Shown: positions 1 through 8,162 of the stretch, one piece after another
Numbering within the stretch: the stretch's first letter is position 1
How the letters are laid out: the number at the start of each line of letters is the position of its first letter
Source: Bradyrhizobium guangdongense
GTDB taxonomy: Bacteria > Pseudomonadota > Alphaproteobacteria > Rhizobiales > Xanthobacteraceae
Assembly (NCBI RefSeq): GCF_006483445.1
Contig: NZ_PPPT01000174.1
Location: 1 to 35,906, forward strand
Direction: 5' to 3'
DNA length: 35,906 bases
Position numbers and translations under genes: made by a program
The notes under the pieces: model-generated
What the model was told of the DNA's origin: nothing
Seen by the model: only the letters and a program-made list of their open reading frames with translations
Database searches by the model: none

Positions 1-2
1 AG

Positions 3-131
3 GTGCTGGGAACCGCCGGTCCCACGCAAGTGAAGAATGCGAGCCTCGGTTTGGCCTCGGGTTTCGGTATGATCAATTACGATCGCGGTCTGGCGTCAGG
101 GGCCGCAATCTTTGCAGGGCCTTCGCGATGA
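3..131 (+). CDS. Thiolase-family protein, C-terminal end (partial)
   Basis: The frame is open from the window edge and ends at TGA 129-131. The 42 residues carry a glycine-rich tail (NASLGLASGFGMINYDRG, then GAAIFAG) like the C-terminal strand of lipid-transfer/SCP-x-type thiolases and acetyl-CoA acetyltransferases. Family members cleave or form beta-ketoacyl-CoA. The stop overlaps the ATG of the next gene (ATGA), so the two are probably translationally coupled. Thiolases of this type are often encoded beside a DUF35 zinc-ribbon partner, and the next gene begins with one. The active-site Cys and His lie outside the window, so activity cannot be judged. Confidence 0.7.
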   Translation: MLGTAGPTQVKNASLGLASGFGMINYDRGLASGAAIFAGPSR

Positions 132-1369
132 TCGATCCGATTGAGCCGCCCAAGCGCAAGAATCCGCTGTTGCGGACGCAGCTGCCGACCGCGCCGCCGC
201 GGCCGCGCAGCCGGCGATCGCATGGCTTCACCCGCGCCGCCGCCGAAGGACGCTTCATGCTGCAGCGCTGCGAGGCCTGCGGCAGCTTTGCCTATCCGGC
301 GCGCGAGGCGTGCCCATCGTGCCTGTCGGCCGATCTCGCCTTCGTCGATGCGCCGCGCCGGGGCATGCTGCTTGCGGAGACCACCGCGCGCGTGCCGAGC
401 GACGTCTACTTTCGCGAGCGAGCGCCGTGGCGTGTCGGCCTCGTCAAGATGGATTGCGGGCCGACCATCGTGGCGCATCTCCATGCCGACTGTGGCGAAG
501 GTGCGGCGATCAGCATGTCGCTTCAACTCGACAAGAGCGGTCAGGCAGTCGCCTTTGCCCGACCGGAGAAGGAAACGCCCAACATGGCAGACGACAAGCA
601 GTGGCGGGAAATGACGGCCGATCCAAAATTCAGGCGCGTGCTCGTGACCAATGGCCGAAGCGTGGTCGGGCAGGAAGCCGTCGCGGCGCTGAAGGCTGCC
701 GGCGCCAAGACCGTGTTCGTCGGCGTCGCCGAGCCGTGGCGGCCGTTTGCCGGTGAAAAACTGCTGCGCGGGCAGGACGGGATCGAGATCGTCGCTCTCG
801 ATGCATCGGATGAGAAATCCGCCAACGATCTCGCGGCCGATATCGGCGGCAAGGTCGATATCCTCGTCAATACGACCGAGTATGTGCGGCCGGGCGGTTT
901 GCTTGACCGCAAGGGCACGAGCATCGCGCGGGACGAAGTCGATCAGGCCTATCTCGGCTTCATCAATCTTGCACAGGCCTTTGGCCCGGCGATGCGGATG
1001 CGCGGCGCCGACGGCATTAACAACAGCGTCGCCTGGGTTAACATTCTCTCGGTCTATGCGCTTGCGAACTGGCCGACGTTCGGCGCTTACTCTGCTTCAC
1101 AGGCAGCCTGCCTGTCGCTGTCGCATTGTCTTCGCAGCGAACTGAGGCCCGGCGGCGTCAAGGTCATGAACCTCTTCACCGGGCCGGTCGATACCGAATG
1201 GTTCCAGACCGTGCCGCCGCCGAAAGTGGCACCGCGTGCCATCGCGCAGGCCATCGTGTCCGGCCTGAAGAACGGGCTTGAAGAGATCTATGTCGGGGAT
1301 GTCGCCGAAGAAATCCGGCAGCGTCTCGCGGCCAACCCGAAAGCGCTCGAGCGCGAGCTCGACAGGTAA
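128..1369 (+). CDS. DUF35 zinc-ribbon/OB-fold protein fused to a degenerate short-chain dehydrogenase
   Basis: 413 aa. Residues about 35-145 are a DUF35 acyl-CoA-associated unit: a zinc ribbon with C48-x2-C51 and C62-x2-C65, then an OB-fold-like stretch. Residues about 165-405 are Rossmann/SDR-like, with VLVTNGRSVVG at 171-181 in place of the usual TGxxxGIG and VDILVNT at 243-249. The catalytic Ser (S308) and Tyr (Y321) are present, but the Lys of YxxxK is Gln (YSASQ, Q325). Known of the family: DUF35 proteins partner thiolases and bind CoA. Inferred: the C-terminal half may be a weak or non-catalytic SDR used for CoA or nucleotide binding. The start overlaps the thiolase stop. A cyclase-family gene follows 34 nt downstream. 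Confidence 0.88.
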   Translation: MIDPIEPPKRKNPLLRTQLPTAPPRPRSRRSHGFTRAAAEGRFMLQRCEACGSFAYPAREACPSCLSADLAFVDAPRRGMLLAETTARVPSDVYFRERAPWRVGLVKMDCGPTIVAHLHADCGEGAAISMSLQLDKSGQAVAFARPEKETPNMADDKQWREMTADPKFRRVLVTNGRSVVGQEAVAALKAAGAKTVFVGVAEPWRPFAGEKLLRGQDGIEIVALDASDEKSANDLAADIGGKVDILVNTTEYVRPGGLLDRKGTSIARDEVDQAYLGFINLAQAFGPAMRMRGADGINNSVAWVNILSVYALANWPTFGAYSASQAACLSLSHCLRSELRPGGVKVMNLFTGPVDTEWFQTVPPPKVAPRAIAQAIVSGLKNGLEEIYVGDVAEEIRQRLAANPKALERELDR

Positions 1370-1403
1370 GATCGAAACTTCAACCAAGCCGGAGGACGTG
1401 ACG

Positions 1404-2186
1404 ATGTCGACCAAGAGTCTCCTGGAGATGGCCAATGCTGTTTCTTCCGGCGCGGTGCGCGTCGTCGACCTGACCTTCACGCTCAGTCCGGATTTCCCCG
1501 TCATCGTGCTGCCCCCGGAGTTCGGCCAGGCCGCCCCCGTGCGCATCCAGGAAATCTCGCGCTACGACGGCCGCGGCCCCGCCTGGTACTGGAACAACGT
1601 CACCTTCGGCGAGCACACCGGCACGCATTTCGACGCGCCGATTCACTGGTTCACCGGTAAGGACCTGCCGAACAACGCCGTCGACACCATGCCCGCCAAG
1701 GACATGATCGCGCCGGCCTGCGTGATCGACTGCTCCGGGCAGGCCGCAAAGGATCCGGACTTCTTGTTGACCGTGCCTGACGTCGAGGCCTGGGAAGCGA
1801 AGCATGGAAAGATTCCCACCCGTCATTGGGTGCTGCTGCGGACCGACTGGTCCAAGAAGGGCTGGCGCGACTATGCGAACCTGAGGGACGACGGCGCGCA
1901 TACACCGGGACCGAACCCGGCCGTCATGAAGTGGCTCGTCGAGGAGCGCGGCGTCATCGGCTTCGGCACCGAGACCATCGGCACCGATGCCGGCCAAGCC
2001 GGGCACATGGATCCGCCATATCCAGCACATCACTTTTTGCACGGCGCCGGCCGCTACGGTCTGCAGTGTCTCTGCAATCTCGACCAGCTTCCCCCAACCG
2101 GCGCTGTCATTGTCGCCTCGCCATTGAAGATCCAGAACGGCTCCGGCAGTCCGCTCCGCGTGATCGCCCTGGTCGGCGCGAGCTGA
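1404..2186 (+). CDS. Cyclase-family (kynurenine formamidase-like) metal-dependent hydrolase
   Basis: 260 aa from ATG 1404, chosen because GGAGG lies at 1391-1395 and the protein then begins just before the conserved VDLT strand. The cyclase-family (PF04199) metal motif HxGTHxDxPxH is intact: H71, H75, D77 and H81. A second conserved block, FGTETIGTDAG, follows in the C-terminal half. Relatives include arylformamidase and isatin hydrolase, which open amide or lactam bonds using a divalent metal. Beside CoA-thioester genes and an anthraniloyl-CoA-type monooxygenase it could hydrolyse a formylamino or ring-opened intermediate, but this is inference. A longer upstream frame to 1278 overlaps the previous gene and is unlikely. 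Confidence 0.88.
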   Translation: MSTKSLLEMANAVSSGAVRVVDLTFTLSPDFPVIVLPPEFGQAAPVRIQEISRYDGRGPAWYWNNVTFGEHTGTHFDAPIHWFTGKDLPNNAVDTMPAKDMIAPACVIDCSGQAAKDPDFLLTVPDVEAWEAKHGKIPTRHWVLLRTDWSKKGWRDYANLRDDGAHTPGPNPAVMKWLVEERGVIGFGTETIGTDAGQAGHMDPPYPAHHFLHGAGRYGLQCLCNLDQLPPTGAVIVASPLKIQNGSGSPLRVIALVGAS

Positions 2187-2243
2187 CGCGAAACGATGGC
2201 GCTTGCCGATCGAAACAAGAAACCCTCACGAAAGACAGGTGCC

Positions 2244-3401
2244 ATGAACTCGCTGAAGACCTTGCTGGCCTCGACCGCGCTGCTTCTTGCCATTCCGCAA
2301 TCTGCGCAAGCGGAGATTCTCATTGGCTTCGTCACTGCGCTGAGCGGACCGGTGTCGTCGATCGGCATTCCCAACGGCAAGGGGATCGCGGCGGGGCAGG
2401 CCTATGTCGGCGAGATCGATGGCGAGAAGCTGCGCGTCATCCAGCTTGATGATGCCTCGGACGCGACCGCATCGACACGCAACGCGCGCAAGCTGGTCGA
2501 GCAGGAGAAGGTCGATATTCTGATCGGCACATCGGGCGCGCCGCAGACGCTGGCGATGGCGACTGCTGCCGTCGAGATGAAGGTGCCGATGATCGCGGTG
2601 TCGCCGATCGCGCCCGTGTCGCCAGGCGAGGGTGGGCCGTGGGTGCTTCAGACGCCGCAGCCGACGCCGCTGCTCGTGCAGGGCATCATCGACCACATGA
2701 AGGCGAAGGGCCTCAAGACCGTCGCCTTCATCGGCTTCTCCGATGCGTTCGGCGACCTCATGTACAATTCGCTGGAGCAAGCTGCGAAGACCGCCGACAT
2801 CAAGGTCATCGCCAACGAGCGTTACGCGCGATCAGACTCCTCGGTGACGGCACAGGTGTTGCGCGCGGTCGCAGCCAAGCCCGATGCCATCATGCTCGGT
2901 GGCACCGGCACGCCCGGCGCGCTGCCGGTCATTGCGCTCTCTGAACGCGGCTACAAGGGTCCGCTCTATGGCAATCACGGGATGATCAGCGCCGACTTCC
3001 TGCGGCTGGCCGGCAAGGCGGCCAACGGCATCATCTGCCCGACCGGGCCGGTGACTGCGGCCGAGCAATTGCCGGCGAGCAATCCCATCCAGAAGGTGGC
3101 GCTGGCGTTTCGCGCAGCCTTTGAGAAGGCGAATGGCGAGGTGCCGACCGACTCGTTCTCGTCCTACTCGTTCGACGGCTGGCTGGTGTTTGCCGATGCC
3201 GCCAAGCGCGCGATGGCGACGGCTGCCAAGCCGGGCACGCCAGAGTTTCGCACCGCGCTGCGCCAGGCGCTGTTCACGACCAAGGAGGTGGTGGGGACGC
3301 AGGGCGTCTACACCTACACGCCGGCGGATCGGCACGGCGTCGACGAGCGCTCGCGCATCCTGGTTCAGATCGAGGATGGAAAGTATAAACTGCTGCCCTG
3401 A
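2244..3401 (+). CDS. ABC transporter periplasmic substrate-binding protein, branched-chain amino acid/aromatic acid type
   Basis: 385 aa. The chosen ATG gives a clean Sec signal peptide (positive MNSLK, hydrophobic core, cleavage after AQA near residue 22). The rest is a Leu/Ile/Val-type type I periplasmic-binding fold (Peripla_BP_6) with the usual opening ILIGFVTALSGP. The upstream in-frame ATG 2196 would add 16 charged residues before the signal peptide. No permease or ATPase for this system is in the window, so its partners are elsewhere, or the gene is an orphan in the cluster. In related bacteria such proteins in aromatic-acid clusters bind benzoate-like compounds. That ligand class is inferred from context. 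Confidence 0.9.
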   Translation: MNSLKTLLASTALLLAIPQSAQAEILIGFVTALSGPVSSIGIPNGKGIAAGQAYVGEIDGEKLRVIQLDDASDATASTRNARKLVEQEKVDILIGTSGAPQTLAMATAAVEMKVPMIAVSPIAPVSPGEGGPWVLQTPQPTPLLVQGIIDHMKAKGLKTVAFIGFSDAFGDLMYNSLEQAAKTADIKVIANERYARSDSSVTAQVLRAVAAKPDAIMLGGTGTPGALPVIALSERGYKGPLYGNHGMISADFLRLAGKAANGIICPTGPVTAAEQLPASNPIQKVALAFRAAFEKANGEVPTDSFSSYSFDGWLVFADAAKRAMATAAKPGTPEFRTALRQALFTTKEVVGTQGVYTYTPADRHGVDERSRILVQIEDGKYKLLP

Positions 3402-3410
3402 GCGAAGCCC

Positions 3411-5054
3411 ATGACGGAGAGCAATGCGCAGGCACCGAGCGGAGCGGGTACGGGGACGCCGGCCTGGGCACGCGCGGTCGAATTGTTTACGCCGGCTGAC
3501 CGTATCCTCCCCACGATCCTCACGCGGCAGGCCGAGCGCTACGGCGACCGCGTCCTGCTCGTTGCTGGTGAGACCCGCTGGACCTACGCGCAGACTGCGG
3601 CGATTGCCGCCGCGTCTGCGCACACGCTGATCGATGCCGGCATCAAGCCCGGCGACCGGGTGGCGTTGATGTGCTCGAACCGGCCGGAATTTTTGCAGGT
3701 CTATCTCGGCTGTGCGTGGCTGGGTGCGATCGTGGTGCCGATCAACACCGCGCTGCGTGGCTTCCAGCTCTCGCACATCCTGCGCAATTCGCGCCCCGCG
3801 TTGCTTGTGGTCGAGACACCGTTCCTGGCCGCCTTCGATACGGTCGATCCGGAGGTTGGGCTCCCGTCGCAGGTATGGCTGATCGGTTCGGCCGCAGCCG
3901 AGGCGATCAAGGTTTTGCCGGTGCCATTGCCGACGCTCGGTCCAAAAGCCCCGCCCGGCGCGGTGCGGCCCGGCGACACCGTCGCTATTCTCTACACGTC
4001 GGGCACCACCGGACCAGCGAAAGGCGTGTGCTGTCCGCAAGCGCAATTGTTCTGGTGGGGCATCTATTCGGCGCGCGCGCTTGGCATCCGCGAAGGCGAC
4101 GTGCTGTTTACGACGCTGCCGCTGTTTCGCACCAATGCGCTGAATGCGTTCTATCAGGCGATGCTGAACGGCTGCACTTACGTGCTGGAGCCAAAGTTTT
4201 CCGCTTCGGGCTTCTGGGCCGCCGCACGGCGGCACAATGCGACTGTCGGCTATCTGCTCGGCGCGATGGCCTCGATGCTGTTAGCACAGCCGGGCACGGC
4301 AGATGACCGGGCGCATGGCCTTCGTGTCGCGCTCGGCGGCGGGGTGCCGCCGCAGATCCACAAGCCGTTCCTCGAGCGGTTCGGCGTGCCGCTCGTCGAT
4401 GGCTACGGCTCGACCGAGACCAACTTTGTGTTCGCAGGCACCATCCCTTCGGACCGTCCGGGGACGATGGGCTATCTCGCCGATGGCATCGAGGCCCGCA
4501 TCGTCGATGAGAACGATTCCGAGCTTGCGGACGGGCAGGCGGGCGAGCTCGTGCTTCGCGCCAGGGAGCCGTTTGCGTTTGCGACCGGATATTTTGGAAT
4601 GCCGGAGAAGACGGTCGAGGCGTGGCGAAACCTCTGGTTCCACTCCGGCGATCGCGTGGTGCGCGATGCCGACGGGCACTATCGCTTCATCGACCGAATG
4701 AAAGATTCGATCCGCAGGCGCGGCGAGAATGTGTCGTCGTGGGAGGTCGAGCAGATCATCCAGTCGCATGCCGCGGTCGCGTCGTGTGCGATCTATCCGC
4801 TGCCATCGGAGCTGGGGGAGGACGAGGTCGCCGCCGCGATTCTGCTGGAGCCGGGCCAGTCGCTCGAACCCGTCGATATCGTCCGACATTGCGAGGGCCA
4901 GATCGCCTACTTTGCCATTCCCCGCTATGTGCGGATCGTGAAGGAAATGCCGCTGACGGAGAATGGCAAGATCAAGAAAGGCGTATTGCGCGACGCGGGT
5001 GTCGCTGGCGACACCTGGGACCGCGAGGCCGCCGGTGTCAAAGTGCGGCGCTAG
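3411..5054 (+). CDS. AMP-forming acyl-CoA synthetase (aromatic or carboxylic acid-CoA ligase)
   Basis: 547 aa, starting 10 nt after the binding-protein stop. It is an ANL-superfamily enzyme: the P-loop LYTSGTTGPAKG lies at 194-205, the adenylate motif YGSTET is in the second half, and a GERxxR/hinge-like region and the catalytic-Lys motif NGKIKKG lie near the C-terminus. It activates a carboxylic acid with ATP to the acyl-AMP and then the CoA thioester in the cytosol. The overall style resembles the CaiC/carnitine-CoA-ligase branch. Beside an anthraniloyl-CoA-type monooxygenase it is a candidate for the first step of the pathway, but substrate residues cannot be assigned by eye. Its TAG stop shares the palindrome CTAG with the stop of the convergent marR gene. 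Confidence 0.92.
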   Translation: MTESNAQAPSGAGTGTPAWARAVELFTPADRILPTILTRQAERYGDRVLLVAGETRWTYAQTAAIAAASAHTLIDAGIKPGDRVALMCSNRPEFLQVYLGCAWLGAIVVPINTALRGFQLSHILRNSRPALLVVETPFLAAFDTVDPEVGLPSQVWLIGSAAAEAIKVLPVPLPTLGPKAPPGAVRPGDTVAILYTSGTTGPAKGVCCPQAQLFWWGIYSARALGIREGDVLFTTLPLFRTNALNAFYQAMLNGCTYVLEPKFSASGFWAAARRHNATVGYLLGAMASMLLAQPGTADDRAHGLRVALGGGVPPQIHKPFLERFGVPLVDGYGSTETNFVFAGTIPSDRPGTMGYLADGIEARIVDENDSELADGQAGELVLRAREPFAFATGYFGMPEKTVEAWRNLWFHSGDRVVRDADGHYRFIDRMKDSIRRRGENVSSWEVEQIIQSHAAVASCAIYPLPSELGEDEVAAAILLEPGQSLEPVDIVRHCEGQIAYFAIPRYVRIVKEMPLTENGKIKKGVLRDAGVAGDTWDREAAGVKVRR

Positions 5055-5584
5055 CTCTTTTGCAGCGCGTCCCGGACCGAACCCTTGAGCTCGTCGAGCT
5101 CGCCAATCAACCCGTCGAGCCGTTCAGCCGGAAATTCGGCCAAAAGTTCGGCGAGCCACGAACCATGGCTCTTGGCCATGCGGCGGAAAGCCTTTCGGCC
5201 CTCGACCGTCATGCAGACGATCTGCACGCGGCGATCGAGGGTCGACGGCGTTCGGGTAATATATCCGTCCTCGACCAAGCGATCGACGATCGGCGTGAGA
5301 TTGCCGGCCGACACCATCAGCCGCTTGGGCAGTTCGCCCAGCACGAGTCCGCTCGGCTCGCGATCGAGCTGGGCGAGCACGTCGAAGCGGGGCATGGTGA
5401 AGTCGAATTCCTCGCGGAACCGGCGGCGCAGCTCACCCTCGATCAGCGTCGTGCAAGCCAGCAGCCGCAACCAAAGCCGGGTCTGGCCCCGGTATTCGGC
5501 CTCCTGATCGGCGCCGTTCCTGGGTGAAACGGGCGGGGATTCCTTTGCGACTGCCAAATCAATCTCCTGCCCTGGCGGCGACAT
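5051..5584 (-). CDS. MarR-family transcriptional regulator
   Basis: 177 aa with a central winged helix: recognition region LPKRLMVSAGNLTPIVDRLVEDG, then the wing motif DRR. It is flanked by helices for dimerisation. MarR repressors of aromatic-catabolism operons usually respond to CoA-thioester or aromatic ligands. The gene faces the acyl-CoA ligase tail to tail and is divergent from the flavoenzyme fusion gene. The intergenic region holds a strong palindrome on the fusion promoter and a half-site in its own promoter, so autoregulation plus repression of the 5828-9799 operon is the simplest reading (inference). The start at CAT 5582-5584 gives the full family length with a variable N-terminal tail. 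Confidence 0.92.
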   Translation of the reverse strand: MSPPGQEIDLAVAKESPPVSPRNGADQEAEYRGQTRLWLRLLACTTLIEGELRRRFREEFDFTMPRFDVLAQLDREPSGLVLGELPKRLMVSAGNLTPIVDRLVEDGYITRTPSTLDRRVQIVCMTVEGRKAFRRMAKSHGSWLAELLAEFPAERLDGLIGELDELKGSVRDALQKS

Positions 5585-5604
5585 GCCTGAGGTGGCTGGG
5601 TAGC

Positions 5605-5633
5605 AAGATAGTTCGTGCCAAAAGTAATTTCAA
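5605..5633 (-). promoter_or_regulatory. Predicted sigma70-type promoter of the marR gene with an operator half-site
   Basis: On the minus strand there is a -35 TTGAAA (5633-5628), a 17-nt spacer and a -10 TATCTT (5610-5605), about 20 nt before the ATG. The -35 and spacer contain GAAATTACTTT, which matches one arm of the large palindrome at 5763-5790 (GGAATTACTTT on the same strand) with one difference. This suggests weaker autoregulatory binding. Confidence 0.55.
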
Positions 5634-5743
5634 GGCTCGTCCATCGCGGCCACCGATCCGGGGGTCGGTGTCCGGAATTTTAAGCCGATTAGCTGGCACG
5701 CGCCGCGTCGGGCCGTTCGCTGGGGGAGTCGCCGAGAAGCGCC

Positions 5744-5773
5744 TTGACAATCGGCTCCTTCAGGAAATACTTT
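5744..5773 (+). promoter_or_regulatory. Predicted promoter of the 5828-9799 catabolic operon
   Basis: A consensus -35 TTGACA lies at 5744-5749. A -10 TACTTT lies at 5768-5773 after an 18-nt spacer (or ATACTT with 17 nt). The -10 lies inside the left arm of the palindromic operator, so a bound MarR dimer would block RNA polymerase. Transcription would start within the palindrome, about 45 nt before the ATG at 5828. Confidence 0.6.
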
Positions 5774-5790
5774 AAGCTTAAAGTAATTCC
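5763..5790. promoter_or_regulatory. 28-bp near-perfect palindrome, candidate MarR operator
   Basis: The central 18 bp (5768-5785) TACTTTAAGCTTAAAGTA is a perfect inverted repeat. The next pair out (5767/5786) mismatches A/A and the next four pairs match again, giving 26 of 28 symmetric positions. It overlaps the -10 of the operon promoter and lies 37 nt before ATG 5828. Size, symmetry and position fit a MarR dimer site. The link to the adjacent MarR gene is inferred. Confidence 0.7.
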
Positions 5791-5827
5791 AGCCAGCACA
5801 CGGCGCGACGCGCGAAAGCGGGGGATC

Positions 5828-8146
5828 ATGCGCATAGTCTGTATCGGCGGCGGCCCGGCCGGCCTCTATCTCGGCCTCCTGATGAAGCGCCGTCACCCCG
5901 AGCATGTCGTCTCCGTTGTCGAGCGCAACAAGCCCTACGATACCTTTGGCTGGGGCGTGGTGTTCTCCGACGCGATGATGGCGGCGATGCGGGTCGCCGA
6001 TCCCGAAAGCGCTGCCGAGATCGAGGACGCCTTCAACCATTGGGACGACATCGAGCTCGTCTTCAAGGGCACGCGCCAGCGCACCACCGGCCACGGCTTC
6101 ATCGGTATCGGCCGCAAGCACCTGCTCAACATTTTGCAGCGGCGCTGCGAAGCGCTCGGCGTCGAGCTCGTGTTCGAGAAGGATGTGGAATCCGATCTCG
6201 AATTCCCCGAGGCCGACCTGATCGTCGCATGCGACGGCGTCAATTCGCGCATTCGCGCCCGCTATGAAGAGCAATTCAAGCCGGACATGGTGATCCGGCC
6301 AAACCGCTACATCTGGCTCGGCACCAAGAAGGCCTTCGACGCCTTCACCTTCGATTTCCAGAAGACCGAGCACGGCTGGTTCCAGGCCCATATCTACAAG
6401 TTCGACGCGGAGACATCGACCTTCATCGTCGAGACCACGGAAGAGGCGTACCAGGCCCACGGGCTCGGCGACATGGATCAGCAGGGCTCGATCGACTTCT
6501 GCGAGAAGATCTTTGCCGAGACGTTGGACGGCGCAAAGCTCTTGACCAATGCGCGTCATTTGCGCGGTTCGGCCTGGCTCAATTTCAGCCGCCTGATCTG
6601 CGGCAAATGGAGCGTGTTCAACGGCCGCTCGCATGTCGTGCTGATGGGGGATGCCGCGCACACTGCGCATTTTGCCATCGGCTCAGGCACCAAGCTTGCG
6701 CTCGATGACGCCATCGAGCTCGCCAACCAGTTCGACCGTCACGGTCACGATCGCGCCAACATCCCGGCCGTGCTGGAGGCCTACGAAGAAGTGCGTCGCG
6801 TCGACGTCGCGCGCATCCAGAACGCCGCACGCAATGCCATGGAATGGTTCGAGGTGGTAGGCCGGCGCTACGCCGATACGCTGGACCCGCCGCAGTTCTT
6901 CTATTCGATGCTGACGCGCTCGCAGCGCATCAGCCACGAGAATCTGCGCCTGCGCGACCGGGCCTGGCTCGAAGGCTTTGAGCGCTGGTTCGCCGCGCGT
7001 GCGGGGATCAATCTGCGCGATGGCGAGCGCGTGCCCCCTCCGATGCTGACGCCGCACCGCGTGCGCGGGCTGCAGCTTGCGAATCGCATCATGGTTTCGC
7101 CGATGGCGATGTATTCGTCGCAGGACGGGCTGATCAACGACTTCCACATCGCCCATCTCGGCGCGCGCGCCATGGGCGGCGCTGGGCTAATCTTTGCCGA
7201 GATGACGTGCGTCTCGCCGGATGCGCGGATCACGCCGGGTTGCCTCGGCCTCTGGAACGACGCGCAGGCCGCGCAGTGGCGTCGCCTCGTCGATCTGATC
7301 CACAGCCTCGGACATGCCAAGGTCGGCATTCAGCTCGGCCATGCCGGACGAAAGGGTTCGACCAGGCTTGCATGGGAGGGGATCGACCAACCGCTGCAAG
7401 CCGGAAACTGGCCGCTGATCTCTGCGTCGGCGTTGCCGTACCTGCCGCACAGCCAAGTGCCGAAGGCGATGAACCGTGCTGACATGGACCGCGTGCGCGA
7501 TGATTTCGTTGCCGCGACCCGCCGCGCGACGGAAGCCGGCGTCGAATGGCTCGAGCTGCATTGCGCTCACGGCTATCTGCTGTCGAGCTTCCTGTCGCCG
7601 CTCACCAACCGGCGGACGGACGAATATGGCGGCAGCCACGAGAACCGTGCGCGCTTTCCGCTCGAAGTGTTCAAGGCGATGCGCGATGTCTGGCCGTCGG
7701 AGCGGCCGATGTCAGTGCGCCTGTCGTGCCACGACTGGACCGAGGGCGGCAACATGCCGGCCGACGCGGCGATCTTCGCCGCGATGTTCAAGGACGCCGG
7801 CGCCGACGTGATCGACTGCTCGTCGGGCCAGGTGTGGAAGGAAGAGCGGCCGGTCTATGGACGGCTGTTCCAGACGCCGTTTGCCGATTTGATCCGCAAC
7901 GAGGTCGGCATCGAGACCATCGCGGTCGGCGCCATCTCCGAGGCCGACCACGCCAACTCGATACTCGCCGCCGGCCGTGCCGATCTCTGCGCCATCGCGC
8001 GGCCGCATCTGGCCGATCCCGCCTGGACGCTGCACGAGGCCGCGCGCATCGGTATCTCGGCGGTGGAATGGCCAAAACAATATCAGTCCGCCAAGGGACA
8101 GTACGAAGCCAATCTCGCGCGTGCCGCCGCGGCGGCCGCGCAGTGA
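5828..8146 (+). CDS. Bifunctional flavin monooxygenase/old-yellow-enzyme fusion, anthraniloyl-CoA (salicylyl-CoA) monooxygenase type
   Basis: 772 aa from ATG 5828. The chosen start places the FAD-binding motif GGGPAGLYLG at the very N-terminus. Residues 1 to about 390 form a class A flavoprotein hydroxylase (Rossmann GxGxxG, then VLMGDAAHTAHF for the FAD ribityl contact). Residues about 400-765 form an FMN TIM barrel of the old yellow enzyme family, with RTDEYGGS and an HCAHGYLLSSFLSP active-site strand. The same order is known from Azoarcus 2-aminobenzoyl-CoA monooxygenase/reductase, which hydroxylates and then reduces the ring of the CoA ester; databases often label such proteins salicylyl-CoA 5-hydroxylase. 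It heads an operon with an acyl-CoA dehydrogenase and a RidA protein, under the palindromic operator. Confidence 0.93.
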   Translation: MRIVCIGGGPAGLYLGLLMKRRHPEHVVSVVERNKPYDTFGWGVVFSDAMMAAMRVADPESAAEIEDAFNHWDDIELVFKGTRQRTTGHGFIGIGRKHLLNILQRRCEALGVELVFEKDVESDLEFPEADLIVACDGVNSRIRARYEEQFKPDMVIRPNRYIWLGTKKAFDAFTFDFQKTEHGWFQAHIYKFDAETSTFIVETTEEAYQAHGLGDMDQQGSIDFCEKIFAETLDGAKLLTNARHLRGSAWLNFSRLICGKWSVFNGRSHVVLMGDAAHTAHFAIGSGTKLALDDAIELANQFDRHGHDRANIPAVLEAYEEVRRVDVARIQNAARNAMEWFEVVGRRYADTLDPPQFFYSMLTRSQRISHENLRLRDRAWLEGFERWFAARAGINLRDGERVPPPMLTPHRVRGLQLANRIMVSPMAMYSSQDGLINDFHIAHLGARAMGGAGLIFAEMTCVSPDARITPGCLGLWNDAQAAQWRRLVDLIHSLGHAKVGIQLGHAGRKGSTRLAWEGIDQPLQAGNWPLISASALPYLPHSQVPKAMNRADMDRVRDDFVAATRRATEAGVEWLELHCAHGYLLSSFLSPLTNRRTDEYGGSHENRARFPLEVFKAMRDVWPSERPMSVRLSCHDWTEGGNMPADAAIFAAMFKDAGADVIDCSSGQVWKEERPVYGRLFQTPFADLIRNEVGIETIAVGAISEADHANSILAAGRADLCAIARPHLADPAWTLHEAARIGISAVEWPKQYQSAKGQYEANLARAAAAAAQ

Positions 8147-8162
8147 GCAGGGGAGGCGACCG

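Noticed and set aside
1278..1403. Upstream extension of the cyclase-family gene to 1278
   Set aside because: It overlaps the end of the preceding gene and lacks a ribosome-binding site, while ATG 1404 has GGAGG at proper distance and family-like length.
2832..4235. 467-residue minus-strand open frame opposite the binding protein and acyl-CoA ligase
   Set aside because: Arg/His-rich shadow translation of two clearly coding plus-strand genes.
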